38,496 nt of DNA from an uncultured Tissierellia bacterium (GTDB taxonomy: Bacteria > Bacillota > Clostridia > Tissierellales > Peptoniphilaceae): NCBI GenBank assembly GCA_937923265.1, contig CALAJY010000004.1, forward strand, positions 1 to 38,496, read 5' to 3'. Shown in pieces: positions 23,595-32,953 of the stretch (position 1 is the first letter of the stretch; each line of letters opens with the position of its first letter). A program made the position numbers and the translations under genes. The notes below the pieces were generated by a model. That model saw nothing but the letters and a program-made list of their open reading frames with translations. It was not told the DNA's origin and searched no databases.

Positions 23595-24314
23595 TTACTC
23601 CTCCTTCGTCTTCGGAATCCGAGCCAGAACCGGCAGATCCGTCACCATACGCAAATCCTTGACCCCGTGAATGCGAGTATCGGTCATCTCGCGGAACACC
23701 GCAATGGCAACCCCGATCACCAAGCCCAGGAGCACTCCCAAAACCGTATTCTGGACCATCTTGGGACTCACCGGTTTCTGCGGAAGACGTGCGGCATCCA
23801 AAATCCGCACGTTATCCAGCTGCATGATCTTAGTCACCTCGTTCTTGAAAACCTCCACTGTCTGGTTGGCGATATCCATGGCCCGTTCCGGGATCACATC
23901 CTGCACAGACACCTTGATGACTTCGGTGGTATCCACGGAGGTCACCGTCGTAAGGCGGTCCAATTCTTTCGGATCCATGTCTAATTTTAGGTCATTGATG
24001 ATCTTGTCTTGAATGGCCCGGGACCGGATGATCACCTTGTAGGTATCCACCAGCTTCTGCGAGAGCAAGACATCGTTGTACTGAAGGTCTTTTTCCTGCT
24101 GTTTGTCCTTGTTGTTCTTCCCCACAATGACCATGGCATGTGTTTCATACTTGGGGGTAATCAAAAAGCGACTGGCTGCAAAAGCAAAGATGCCGGTTAA
24201 AACGGAAAAGAGTATAATCCAAAAGAGACGCTTCCGGATCCCCATCCAAAGTTCTAACAGGGAGATTTCCTGTTCTTCCCCAACCTGAGGCCCTTTGTTG
24301 ATCTGTTCTGTCAT
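23595..24314 (-). CDS. cpsC: Capsular polysaccharide chain-length/kinase adaptor (Wzz-like)
   Basis: The 239-residue protein has the CpsC/Wzz layout: a short cytoplasmic start (ISLLELWMGIRKR), a first membrane helix (LFWIILFSVLTGIFAFAA), an extracellular domain, a proline-rich ARLPQKPVSPKMV motif and a second helix (VLGVLLGLVIGVAIAVF). It activates the CpsD kinase through its cytoplasmic tail and sets chain length. The start is placed at 24314 because GGAGG lies five bases before this ATG. An ATG four codons earlier overlaps the cpsB stop (TAATG) but has no comparable site. Confidence 0.92.
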   Translation of the reverse strand: MTEQINKGPQVGEEQEISLLELWMGIRKRLFWIILFSVLTGIFAFAASRFLITPKYETHAMVIVGKNNKDKQQEKDLQYNDVLLSQKLVDTYKVIIRSRAIQDKIINDLKLDMDPKELDRLTTVTSVDTTEVIKVSVQDVIPERAMDIANQTVEVFKNEVTKIMQLDNVRILDAARLPQKPVSPKMVQNTVLGVLLGLVIGVAIAVFREMTDTRIHGVKDLRMVTDLPVLARIPKTKEE

Positions 24315-24325
24315 CCTGTCCTCCA

Positions 24326-25135
24326 TTACTGTCCTTTATTCCGCCGAAAAAAGGAGAAGAACCCCTTTTTCTGCTTCTTTTTCGTTGACTTTCCTTCCAC
24401 CGCATAGGCCGTGGAAAGAAGTCTTTTATTCTCCAAGAGCCGCTTGGGATTCTCTTCCAGGAGCTCCTTGATTCCATTTTCCCCCACCAGATAGCGGAGT
24501 TCTCGAATTCCCGCCTGTTGACCGGCCGGAGACCTCCACTCGGCTTGATGACAATCGCCGGCAAAGACATGAACCTTACCCTGGCGCAAGAGCTCCACAA
24601 TGGTCGCATATGCGGGACTCCCCTCCTCCGTAAGCGAAGAGAGATTGCACTGCACATAGCACCCCTTATTCAGCCAGGGGTCCAACCAACTTGGAGAATC
24701 GGTCACATAAAAGTAGCGCTCCACATGCGCGAGAAGGGGAATGTAACCTGCCATCTGCAGTTCGTAAAGAAAAGCCGACATTCCCACCGGCTCCTGCCGA
24801 AAGGGCATTTCCAGGAGGATGTAGTGAGAGTCCCCATAGGGAGACAGCCTCCCTTCCTTCAGCAGGGGTAAGATTTCCGGACAATAGTACAGCTCATTGC
24901 CCAGATCCATCTGTAAATCAAGGCCTTCTCGGTTCACTGCCTCCTGAATGGCTCCCAACCGTTCCCTCATCATGTCCCTTTCCCCCACAAATGCCTGGGA
25001 GGGGCGATAATGCGGAGTGGCAACCAAGCGGTTGACTCCGAGTTCCACAAATTGACGCGCCATCTCGACAGACTCTTCCAGGCTCCGGGAGCCATCGTCG
25101 ACTCCATAGATGATGTGGTTATGCAGGTCGATCAT
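24326..25135 (-). CDS. cpsB: PHP-type protein tyrosine phosphatase
   Basis: CpsB dephosphorylates the tyrosine tail of CpsD. The 269-residue protein has the PHP metal motifs: MIDLHNHIIYGVDDGS at the start, ATPHYRPSQ around residue 60, LLAHVERY and VFAGDCHQ further on. These hold the manganese cluster. Length and motifs match the family. It is followed directly by cpsC and lies 14 bases after the SH3b lipoprotein gene. The ribosome binding site is weak (GGGTG). Confidence 0.93.
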   Translation of the reverse strand: MIDLHNHIIYGVDDGSRSLEESVEMARQFVELGVNRLVATPHYRPSQAFVGERDMMRERLGAIQEAVNREGLDLQMDLGNELYYCPEILPLLKEGRLSPYGDSHYILLEMPFRQEPVGMSAFLYELQMAGYIPLLAHVERYFYVTDSPSWLDPWLNKGCYVQCNLSSLTEEGSPAYATIVELLRQGKVHVFAGDCHQAEWRSPAGQQAGIRELRYLVGENGIKELLEENPKRLLENKRLLSTAYAVEGKSTKKKQKKGFFSFFRRNKGQ

Positions 25136-25149
25136 TCTCTTGTCACCCT

Positions 25150-25677
25150 TTACTTAATGCGGCCGGCGGGAAGATATCCGTAGAAGCCTTGGTAATCGAT
25201 TCGAACCCAACCATCGTCATACACCTGGTTGATGGTAAAGGTCTCTCCCGCCGGTATCTCATAGAGCACCTTGGCATCCTCGTTCGTTTTTGAGAGTGGG
25301 GCAATCGCATGGTCAAGCTTGAGGCTTTGTCCCTCTTGCACACCATTCTCTTGTCCCGTTTCTAGATGGGAGGATTTCTCTACTTGGGAGGACTCACTCT
25401 CTTTGACAGGCTCTTCTTCATTGCTCACAGTAGAGGATGCCGCTGGCGATTCCTTGGCACTTTCCCTCTTCGAAGCCGGTTCCTGACTGCTTGCCTTTTC
25501 CGGCTCCGCCTTTGTGGTCTCTTCCACCGGCTGGCCCATATCCTTCTTCATCTTGACATCTTCTCCGGACTCCGTCTTCTGTCGTAAGGAGTGATAGCTT
25601 ACCAGCTTTTCCTTTTGACAACCCGTCAGACATAATCCCAGAAGCAAAGCGGCAAGCAAGATTTTATTGCGCTTCAT
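25150..25677 (-). CDS. Lipoprotein with SH3b domain
   Basis: The 175-residue product starts with a lipoprotein signal peptide ending in LTGC (C20 lipidated), then a Glu/Ser/Lys-rich linker of about 90 residues. The last 50 residues form a bacterial SH3-like domain (VLYEIPAGETFTINQVYDDGWVRI, ending in GYLPAGRIK) of the kind that binds cell-wall peptides. The ATG at 25677 is chosen because AAAGGAG stands just before it and the signal peptide begins there; an upstream start adds 30 charged residues. Its place between the LCP protein and CpsB suggests a role at the site where polysaccharide is attached to the wall, but this is inference. Confidence 0.82.
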   Translation of the reverse strand: MKRNKILLAALLLGLCLTGCQKEKLVSYHSLRQKTESGEDVKMKKDMGQPVEETTKAEPEKASSQEPASKRESAKESPAASSTVSNEEEPVKESESSQVEKSSHLETGQENGVQEGQSLKLDHAIAPLSKTNEDAKVLYEIPAGETFTINQVYDDGWVRIDYQGFYGYLPAGRIK

Positions 25678-25773
25678 AGTTGCTCCTTTATGATTTTCTA
25701 ATCGTTTCCCTTCTATCTTGTCTCTACGCTTTCCTAATCTATCATTTTCTCGCATTTTTGCCAACACGAGCCG

Positions 25774-26958
25774 CTATTTTCCGATGCCCAAAACCTCCTT
25801 CATCTTCGAGGCATTGGCTCTCACACTCTCCTCATTGAGCCGGTACATATACAATTTCCAGCCCGGCATGGCATAGGAGGGCAACTTCCCTGTGGAACCG
25901 GTTCCGCTCACCTCTGCAGTGTCATAGGTCCACTTCGTTCCTTTCTCCAGCTGTTCATTAATCAGCTCTGTCATCTTGTCCACGGGCATGTTCGTCTGCG
26001 TCGCATCTCCCAGCGTGTCCATCAAGCTTGGGTAGTTGAGCAATATGGAGGGCGACATGGCCTTCTTCAGAATGGCAATGAGAACGCGCTGGTGATTTCT
26101 GCCCCGGTCTCGATCTCCATCCGCGAGATGGTGCCGCTCTCTCGAAAAAGTTAGGGCGTCCTTACCATTTAAATGAATGGTTCCCTGAGCGAAGGTCTTG
26201 CCATTCGCTTGGAAGGTTACGGGATTCTCCACATCGATTCCGCCTAAAACATCCACAATGCGTTCCAACGAGGTAAAATTCACTCGGAAATAGTAGTTGA
26301 TGTCAATTCCAAACAGGTTCTCCAGGGTCTTCACCGAGCTTGCAATCCCATAAATTCCAGAATGGGTCAGCTTATCATATTGATCATGTCCCCCGCCTGC
26401 AATCTTCACATAGGAATCCCGTGGCAGCGTGGTGATGAGCATCTTCCCGGTCTTCGGATTCACGGAAGCAATGAGGTTGACGTCCGTCCGAGACACCCCC
26501 GAAATCTTTCCCGACCGGTCAATGCCCGAAAAATACACCGTGAAGCTTCCATCCGCACCCACCGGCTTATTCTCCACGGCATTGTCGATTTGTAGGTCCC
26601 CGGAAATCTTTATGCCCTGCCTTTCCAGGTCTTTTTTGGCCTCATCGGGGTCAATTGCTTCCTCTTCTTGATCTGCCACCCGATGGAAAGCAGCATAGGT
26701 CTTGTAGATGTAAAAAGAGGCAAGTAGCAATAAGAGTGAATAGACTAAGGCAATAATCGCTATGAAAATTTTCTTATTATTTTTTCGAAGGAGAACGAAT
26801 AAGACAAAAGCTATTACAATAAGACATGCAAATAAAGGAAAGCGGTGTTTTGCTACCAGTACGCCATTTATCTGCACCAAACCGATAAATATAACGACGC
26901 TTAGCAAACAAACAAGCCCTAACAAGAAAGATAGAACTTTATTTTTATTAGACATCAT
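25774..26958 (-). CDS. LytR-CpsA-Psr (LCP) family glycopolymer ligase
   Basis: LCP proteins transfer finished glycopolymers from the lipid carrier to peptidoglycan outside the membrane. The 394-residue protein has three N-terminal membrane helices (about residues 8-28, 38-57 and 63-86). The LCP domain carries SRTDVNLIASVN, TTLPRDSYV, GGIDVENPV, ALTFSRERH and DRDRGRNHQ; its Asp and Arg residues bind the pyrophosphate. AGGAG precedes the ATG pair at 26958/26955. It lies 15 bases after the flippase gene. The base composition changes within this gene: its 5' end is AT-rich like the upstream cassette, its 3' end is not. Confidence 0.93.
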   Translation of the reverse strand: MMSNKNKVLSFLLGLVCLLSVVIFIGLVQINGVLVAKHRFPLFACLIVIAFVLFVLLRKNNKKIFIAIIALVYSLLLLLASFYIYKTYAAFHRVADQEEEAIDPDEAKKDLERQGIKISGDLQIDNAVENKPVGADGSFTVYFSGIDRSGKISGVSRTDVNLIASVNPKTGKMLITTLPRDSYVKIAGGGHDQYDKLTHSGIYGIASSVKTLENLFGIDINYYFRVNFTSLERIVDVLGGIDVENPVTFQANGKTFAQGTIHLNGKDALTFSRERHHLADGDRDRGRNHQRVLIAILKKAMSPSILLNYPSLMDTLGDATQTNMPVDKMTELINEQLEKGTKWTYDTAEVSGTGSTGKLPSYAMPGWKLYMYRLNEESVRANASKMKEVLGIGK

Positions 26959-26973
26959 TACGCTCCTAATTCT

Positions 26974-28416
26974 TTAAACTTTGGTTAATCTTATCCCTTG
27001 CCAAACATCTTGGATATGATGCTTATCAAATACCAATAAAATACAGCTGTAAACAAGTGCACAACAAGCAATTGCTAATAAATCACCCAACAATCCCGAT
27101 AGCATTGGTTTCAACAGCAGGGAAACAGCAATCATGGCGAGCGTAGCAAGCCCCGGACGTATCATGGCAACGAAGTAGTTTACGGTATGAAAATGAAATA
27201 TTTTCCGTAAAAAGAGCATGCTAACAATTGCTTGAATAATTACTGCCAAGCAACGTGTATAAACCATGCTCCAGAACCCTCGTCTGGCTGCAATATAGCA
27301 CAACGGAATCAAGCAGACAAGGTAGATACTTTGAAAAAAGAAGAGCCACTTGGGAATTCCCATGGACTTATAAATTTCTGCGGGAAATGTATAGAAAATA
27401 ATACTCGTCAGCATCATCAACGCCCAAGACCCAACAATATTCGCCGCTTCCGTCCATTGTTCTCCAAAAAGTATCAAAGTTGCCGTCTCACGGTAAAGGA
27501 ACAGACCGACACCCATAGGAACTGCTAAATATAATACTAAATTCAGCAGATTAAAATATGCCTTCTCAAATTGCTTCCAAGAGTGCTTCAAGCGGGATAG
27601 TGTGGATAAGAGAACGGGGCTGATCGCCGCAGCAATCATTCCCATGACAGACTGTACCATGTTTGTCGCATTTTTATACAGTCCCAAATAATAATCATTA
27701 AAAAAGTTTCCCACAATAAAGGTGTCTATCCAAAAAATCATCCAATTTGCTAAAGCCTCACAAAGCGACCAGAAGCTATAAGAAAACATCTCTTTCAATA
27801 CCTCAAAACTATAATATAGCCGGGGTCTCCATTTTGACAATAAAGTGAGAATCAGTGAATTAATAAAAGCCCCTGCCAGATTCCCAATAACCAAAGCCCA
27901 GTAACTTTTTAAAAGCAGAGCCAAAGGAACCGTCACAACCAAGGGAAATAAAGAGACGCAGATACGTGCATAGAACAACTTTTTATATGCAAATTCTCTG
28001 CGAAATAGCGCGATTTGAATGCTGGAGAATGAAGTGATTAACAGCTGCAAACTTGCCACTGCCAACACTCTTGCGTAGGATAAATTTCCAAGAAACTCGG
28101 CGAGTTGATATCGAAAAAGGATAATCATGCTCGTTAAAAACAACGAAACCATCAAATTCGTCCAAAAAGATACATTAACATATTGGATTTCCTGTTTTCT
28201 GCTATTAAAATCTTTCTGGACGATATATTTCCCAAATCCGGCTTCGGTAATAATATCGACAAAGCTGACTAACATATTGCAGACTGCAATAACGCCGAAT
28301 GCTTCCGGAGTTAATATGCGAGCCAGAAGCATATTTGTGATGGGAACAATGAACTTAACCGAGATTTCGCTGACGAAGGACCAACGAACTGAGCTTTGAA
28401 CTTTACCGTTTTGCAT
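26974..28416 (-). CDS. Polysaccharide flippase (Wzx-type, MOP superfamily)
   Basis: The 480-residue protein has about 12-14 hydrophobic segments and the start typical of WzxC-like flippases (SSVRWSFVSEISVKFIVPITNMLLARILTPEAFG, with the Ala-Arg-x-Leu-x-Pro-x-x-Phe-Gly signature). It would flip the lipid-linked repeat unit to the outer face. The ATG at 28416 follows GAGGGGG and overlaps the polymerase gene by 14 bases; an in-frame start 17 codons upstream has no such support. AT-rich compared with the cps regulatory genes. Confidence 0.9.
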   Translation of the reverse strand: MQNGKVQSSVRWSFVSEISVKFIVPITNMLLARILTPEAFGVIAVCNMLVSFVDIITEAGFGKYIVQKDFNSRKQEIQYVNVSFWTNLMVSLFLTSMIILFRYQLAEFLGNLSYARVLAVASLQLLITSFSSIQIALFRREFAYKKLFYARICVSLFPLVVTVPLALLLKSYWALVIGNLAGAFINSLILTLLSKWRPRLYYSFEVLKEMFSYSFWSLCEALANWMIFWIDTFIVGNFFNDYYLGLYKNATNMVQSVMGMIAAAISPVLLSTLSRLKHSWKQFEKAYFNLLNLVLYLAVPMGVGLFLYRETATLILFGEQWTEAANIVGSWALMMLTSIIFYTFPAEIYKSMGIPKWLFFFQSIYLVCLIPLCYIAARRGFWSMVYTRCLAVIIQAIVSMLFLRKIFHFHTVNYFVAMIRPGLATLAMIAVSLLLKPMLSGLLGDLLAIACCALVYSCILLVFDKHHIQDVWQGIRLTKV

Positions 28417-29848
28417 AGTGTCCCCCTCTTCGATCCCGATATCTACACCAAATCTCGGAAAAGCCAAAGATTGCCACGTAGATAAGGATTGTTGTCGGAA
28501 TAAAATTCTGCGAGATAAAATAGCTAAAACTTCCTCTTGGCGCCCACAATATTTGCATAATAATCAGAAGTAATATAGACCGTGAAAAAATGGATTTGTT
28601 TTTTCGAAGGCAATCAATTCGATAGATTAGCCACCCATACAACAAATTACCAAAGAGAATTCCCCATAGATGAAAATCCTGGTAAAGCTCAGCAATGTAG
28701 CTGGATCCGGTTCCACGCCCAGAGAAGTAAGCCCCTCCCATGACCAAATAGCCGATGGTATGCGTGAAGCTTCCGCCAAATAATGCATGAGCAACCGAAT
28801 TGCCATGGTAGACAGGTATACCCAGCAAGCGAGCTAAAATTCCACTGTGTAAAAACTCTAGGGTATAAATCTGGTTCGGAATATGTGCCTCCAACATATA
28901 CGCCCGCTTTACAACATTCGTGGAAACTCCTTGGTCATAAAAAAAGTCCATAACTCCCTTAGAAATACTAAGCGTCGTAATATTTCCGCCTTCGCGTAAC
29001 GTAGTGTAAAAGCTCATAGATGCCAATAGGATTGGAAGGGAAAGAATGCCGAAAAAAATAAGATGCCGATTTAGCCATTTTTCTTCTGGATTCCTTTCAT
29101 GGCGATACGCCAGATAAATCAGCAGAAAAAAAAGTCCTAACATTGCCGGAGATCGTTGACCGCTCCCTAAAGAGATTAATAGGTAGATAAGATAAAGAAC
29201 ACAAGGCACTTTAAATTGCTTTTTGCTGGGAACCGTGCTAAGAAAAATGCAAAATGCCACTGGCATAACCAATTCTATTTTATTGATCATAAATAAGAAA
29301 AAGTTTCCTGAGACATAGTCGGAGTAATCCGTATATAAATCTGTAAATCCCCTAGAAAAGGCGAAACGGCTCATGATTATCTTTGATGCAATTGCAAAAA
29401 ACCAGGATAAGTAATATATGAATAAGCTTAGCTTACGAACCATTATCGTATAAGAAGAATTCCCAAGATTTCCCTCGTCTTGGCCCGTTAGCATGTCTTT
29501 CCCTTTTCTTTGATTCTGCCACTGAAAGAAAAGATAAGAGAAGCCAATAATTAGCAAGGAGAGACTGTATGAATTCCATGCGTGATTCTGAACTTCATCT
29601 TCAAAGATTTCAACCTTATAGGAAAAATACTGCTGCAGGAAATCTCTACCTAATAGAAATATAAAAAAGACAAGAAGGAAAGCGAGCAGCATTATGTGTT
29701 TTTTTGCTCCTAAAAAAGAATAGAGGAAGAACGAGAACCAGATTAAAACGGTTATTAAAAAAACAGGCTCTACGCCTAACGAAATACTCACTAAAATAAA
29801 AAAAAGAAAGCCTAAAACAAGCAACGTTTTCTCTAAAGTTACTTTCAT
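28403..29848 (-). CDS. Polysaccharide polymerase (Wzy-type)
   Basis: The 481-residue integral membrane protein has about a dozen hydrophobic segments and a large extracytoplasmic loop in the second half (around the segment YDQGVSTNVVKRAYMLEA). The pattern GRGTGSSYIAELYQDFHLWG resembles the O-antigen polysaccharide polymerase Wzy family. It would join repeat units outside the membrane. Sequence conservation in this family is low, so the call rests on topology, the RGTGSS-x-I-AE motif and its place between a glycosyltransferase and a flippase. Six G lie just before the ATG at 29848. Confidence 0.8.
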   Translation of the reverse strand: MKVTLEKTLLVLGFLFFILVSISLGVEPVFLITVLIWFSFFLYSFLGAKKHIMLLAFLLVFFIFLLGRDFLQQYFSYKVEIFEDEVQNHAWNSYSLSLLIIGFSYLFFQWQNQRKGKDMLTGQDEGNLGNSSYTIMVRKLSLFIYYLSWFFAIASKIIMSRFAFSRGFTDLYTDYSDYVSGNFFLFMINKIELVMPVAFCIFLSTVPSKKQFKVPCVLYLIYLLISLGSGQRSPAMLGLFFLLIYLAYRHERNPEEKWLNRHLIFFGILSLPILLASMSFYTTLREGGNITTLSISKGVMDFFYDQGVSTNVVKRAYMLEAHIPNQIYTLEFLHSGILARLLGIPVYHGNSVAHALFGGSFTHTIGYLVMGGAYFSGRGTGSSYIAELYQDFHLWGILFGNLLYGWLIYRIDCLRKNKSIFSRSILLLIIMQILWAPRGSFSYFISQNFIPTTILIYVAIFGFSEIWCRYRDRRGGHYAKR

Positions 29849-29858
29849 GATCCCCCCA

Positions 29859-31091
29859 CTATTTCTGCTCAATCAACTCATTGATAAAAAATCTATAATT
29901 ATTTTCATCACAAAAACGTTCCGACCAAATTTTCCGTGCGTTATCCCTCATTCGCAAATAGTCGGAACTACTTAAAGCAATCAATCTTTGAACCGTATCC
30001 GCAATGTCTTTTGGGCTACAATTGTCAGGCAGCAAAAATCCATTCACCCCATCTTCAACAATTTCTGCAGTCCCCCCTACATCGGTTGCAATCACAGGAA
30101 TTCCAAACGATGTTGCTTCCATAATTGATACGGGCAATCCTTCTGAACTACTTACGTTTATCAGTGCAAAAAAATTTTGTTTTTTATATTCTTCCAATAG
30201 GCGTTCATTGGCTAAGTTCCCCCTCAGCCGATACTCTATTTTTCCACCCAGCATCTTTCTTGACAGTTCTTGAATTTCATTCATACACGGGCCGTCCCCG
30301 AAATGAGTCCAACGAATCGGATAATCGACGAGCAGTGACAATGCCTTTACCAGCAAATGAATCTGCTTAACGGGAACCATCTTGCTACAGCTCACTAAAT
30401 CAATGTAATCCGTATTAATAAATCTATTGATTCCATGCTCTTTCGTCCCCAAATAAGACGTGTCAATTTTACCCGCATATTCAGGGAACCTGGACTGCAG
30501 ATATTCTTTTCCATGATTCGAGCAGGGGTACACCTTGCTTAAGTGAGTCAATAGTATGTTTCTCAATGGTATATATGATTCTTTCCGCCGTTCTTCATAT
30601 AAATCGCTTCCATGAGCCCGGCTGACAATATTGAGGCTTTGCTTGCATTTTTTCATCAATAAGTAAGCCAAATACGGCTGGTATTCGAATCGATAGGAAT
30701 AGAAAATACTCTGTGAGTCCACTTTCCCCTCTAAAGCCTTATAAATTTTGTCACGTTCATAATAGGATCGACTGACAAAAATAAATAAGGATTTAAGCGT
30801 TTTGAGGGAAAGCCTTTTCTGACGAATCAGCTTTCTCATTTCCTTATAGATATTCTTATCAAATAAGGCTCGAAACGCATACAAAAGGTACATATACCCT
30901 GCCGCTTTTCGGATGGGAACGACCGTGCAATTTCCCGGAACCGATCGAATATGGCTAATTTGCTCCGGACGTATTTGTAGAGAAAAAATATATACCTTAT
31001 CAAATTGGTTATAAAACTGAACTTCCGTCTCCAAATAGGGTTCCCAATCACCATAAGGAAAGGCATTCGTGAAAAGATATAGGGTCCTCAT
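29859..31091 (-). CDS. Glycosyltransferase, GT4-like (family 1 group)
   Basis: The 410-residue protein has a GT-B fold signature. The C-terminal half holds SSSEGLPVSIMEATSFGIPVIATDVGGTAEIV, the E-x7-E motif and glycine-rich loop that bind the nucleotide-sugar diphosphate, followed by DGVNGFLL. The N-terminal acceptor half starts with LYLFTNAFPYGDWEPYLE. It would add one sugar to the lipid-linked repeat unit at the cytoplasmic face. It is the only obvious elongating glycosyltransferase in this cluster, so the repeat unit may be short or use other transferases elsewhere. Donor and linkage cannot be read from the sequence. GAGGAAG precedes the ATG. Confidence 0.9.
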   Translation of the reverse strand: MRTLYLFTNAFPYGDWEPYLETEVQFYNQFDKVYIFSLQIRPEQISHIRSVPGNCTVVPIRKAAGYMYLLYAFRALFDKNIYKEMRKLIRQKRLSLKTLKSLFIFVSRSYYERDKIYKALEGKVDSQSIFYSYRFEYQPYLAYLLMKKCKQSLNIVSRAHGSDLYEERRKESYIPLRNILLTHLSKVYPCSNHGKEYLQSRFPEYAGKIDTSYLGTKEHGINRFINTDYIDLVSCSKMVPVKQIHLLVKALSLLVDYPIRWTHFGDGPCMNEIQELSRKMLGGKIEYRLRGNLANERLLEEYKKQNFFALINVSSSEGLPVSIMEATSFGIPVIATDVGGTAEIVEDGVNGFLLPDNCSPKDIADTVQRLIALSSSDYLRMRDNARKIWSERFCDENNYRFFINELIEQK

Positions 31092-31119
31092 CTCTGCTTC
31101 CTCTCTACAAATAAGTTTT

Positions 31120-32331
31120 CTATAAGAAGTCTATTTGAATATCTGAAACAACCCGTTCCAAGTTATTTCTGCATTCTTCCATCGTCTTCCCCTTCACAAC
31201 GACTTCGCCAATGCAATCAACTGAATATTCAAACGGTCGAACTTCATCTCCTTTTTTCTTAAAGAAGTTGATTTCATAGAGATAATCAGGCTGTTTTTCT
31301 GCATTGTAACAAATGTCTTTCAATATCCCACGGTGATTCTCCGAAAAGATCATTTTTGCTAGTCCTGCGGTTTCATCTTTCGCACGATTTTTCCAAAAAT
31401 CCAAGACCCCTTGTCCACCCATTGCCTCTAAAACAATCATTTTATAATAATTAATTCCAAAGTAAATCGACACAAGCTCCGGCAGGCAGTTTGCCCCAAC
31501 CCTTCCCGTGAGTTCGATAACATATACCTGACCATCTTTTTCTATCAGATCGATGTTCACCGCACAATTATTCAAACCCAGAGCATGGATGGCTTGTTTA
31601 GAAACTTCTTTCGCTTGCTCGATAATCGCAGGGTCCGCTTGCAAAGGAACATAGTGGCCGACAGGAACCGCTGTATGACTCATGAAAGTTTGATCTCCGT
31701 GCGGAAGAACAAAAATCACCTCATGGTCATGAACAAATGCCTGCGTCCCAAACTCGTTGCCTTCAATATATTCCTCTACGATGCATTTTGATTGCTTCGT
31801 CAATGACATGGAATTTTCAAATCCGGAATGAGCTTGTTTTTTATCTCGAGCAATGTAAATTCCGTTGCTCCCCTGTAAATCCGTTGCTTTAATAATTACC
31901 GGCAAAGAAAGCTCTTCAAGGGCTCTGTCCAATTCTTCAATGGTAGATACTTCCTGAAATTTTGCAGTGCTTACATGATGTTTCATAAAAGCTTGTTTCA
32001 TCAAAAACTTATTATTGCACATGTGTGCACTATCCAAGGAAAGTCCGCGAAGCTGAAGATCCTGACAAATTTTACCGACACTTACAATCCCCGTATCTAA
32101 ACAGCTTGTCGCTACCCCATCAATTCCAAGGGCTTTGGCCTTTTCCGCACACTCTTCCGGCTTGGAAATATCCATGAAGCATACTTCATCAGCAAGCTTA
32201 AGCCCGGGGGGATTGTTATCCGTTAGTGAACCGGCAATCGTGTAAATTCCCAACTCCTTGGCTGCCTTATAGAGCCCAAGCTGCCCCCTGCCTGCACCAA
32301 TGATTAATAACTTCGGATCCGCTTTTGACAC
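31120..32331 (-). CDS. ATP-grasp ligase, second of two in the locus
   Basis: The 403-residue protein has an N-terminal Rossmann-like part (LLIIGAGRGQLGLYKAAKELG) and an ATP-grasp domain. Key ATP-grasp parts are PVIIKATDLQGSNGIYIA (phosphate loop and lysine), CIVEEYIEGNEFGTQ (adenine-side acids) and VIELTGRVGANCLPEL (metal-binding E and downstream N). Family members ligate a carboxylic acid to an amine through an acyl-phosphate. It starts with GTG one base inside the stop of the sugar-transferase gene (TAGTG), with GGAG upstream. Its substrate is unknown; the setting suggests amide decoration of a sugar or synthesis of an activated acid for the polysaccharide. Confidence 0.85.
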   Translation of the reverse strand: MSKADPKLLIIGAGRGQLGLYKAAKELGIYTIAGSLTDNNPPGLKLADEVCFMDISKPEECAEKAKALGIDGVATSCLDTGIVSVGKICQDLQLRGLSLDSAHMCNNKFLMKQAFMKHHVSTAKFQEVSTIEELDRALEELSLPVIIKATDLQGSNGIYIARDKKQAHSGFENSMSLTKQSKCIVEEYIEGNEFGTQAFVHDHEVIFVLPHGDQTFMSHTAVPVGHYVPLQADPAIIEQAKEVSKQAIHALGLNNCAVNIDLIEKDGQVYVIELTGRVGANCLPELVSIYFGINYYKMIVLEAMGGQGVLDFWKNRAKDETAGLAKMIFSENHRGILKDICYNAEKQPDYLYEINFFKKKGDEVRPFEYSVDCIGEVVVKGKTMEECRNNLERVVSDIQIDFL

Positions 32332-32945
32332 TATTTTTTCTCCTTTTCTTCCTCTTGCTTATTGTAAATATTTTTTCCCGTGAATACCGTTTGTATTGTC
32401 TTAAAGAATATTTTGACATCCAGTAAAAAAGATAAATTTTTAGCATATTCAGCGTCTAAAGCTAACTTCTCTTCTTGGTTAATATTATTTCGATAGTAAG
32501 CTTGGGTGTAACCCGTAATACCTGGTCGGACTTGGAGGCGAACCCTCCTTTTTTCATCATATTGACTTAATGGCTTATCTGTGGTGACAGGCCTTGGGCC
32601 GATCCAACTCATCTGACCGATTAATACATTGAACAGTTGAGGCAGCTCATCGAGAGAAGTTTTCCGAAGAAAGCGACCAATTTTGGTAACTCTGGAATCC
32701 GTTGCACTATTATAAGTTGAATTATCTACATTTCGGATGTCTGGTGCATTCATCACCATGGATCTGAGCTTAAACATCCGAAAAATCTTCCCGTTCTTCC
32801 CCCTTCTGTTTGCCAGATAGAAAACAGATCCATGATCCTCTGCCCAGATGAGAACTCCAAAAATCAAGCAAACGAGTATTACCAGAGGCAAGAATAAAAG
32901 TGCAAAAACGAAGTCCAATAATCTCTTAATAAATAAACGATACAT
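32331..32945 (-). CDS. Initiating polyprenyl-phosphate sugar transferase
   Basis: This short (204-residue) enzyme places the first sugar-1-phosphate on undecaprenyl phosphate. It has one N-terminal membrane segment (LLDFVFALLFLPLVILVCLI). The bacterial sugar transferase core follows: FRMFKLRSM, then VTKIGRFLRKTSLDELPQL with the catalytic acid pair, SWIGPRP, and VRPGITGYTQ. It lacks the extra helices of long WbaP-type enzymes, so it is the PglC-like monotopic type. The ATG at 32945 follows AGAGG; a GTG immediately upstream would add one residue. It is flanked on both sides by ATP-grasp genes with gaps of a few bases. Confidence 0.92.
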   Translation of the reverse strand: MYRLFIKRLLDFVFALLFLPLVILVCLIFGVLIWAEDHGSVFYLANRRGKNGKIFRMFKLRSMVMNAPDIRNVDNSTYNSATDSRVTKIGRFLRKTSLDELPQLFNVLIGQMSWIGPRPVTTDKPLSQYDEKRRVRLQVRPGITGYTQAYYRNNINQEEKLALDAEYAKNLSFLLDVKIFFKTIQTVFTGKNIYNKQEEEKEKK

Positions 32946-32953
32946 CACTGCCT

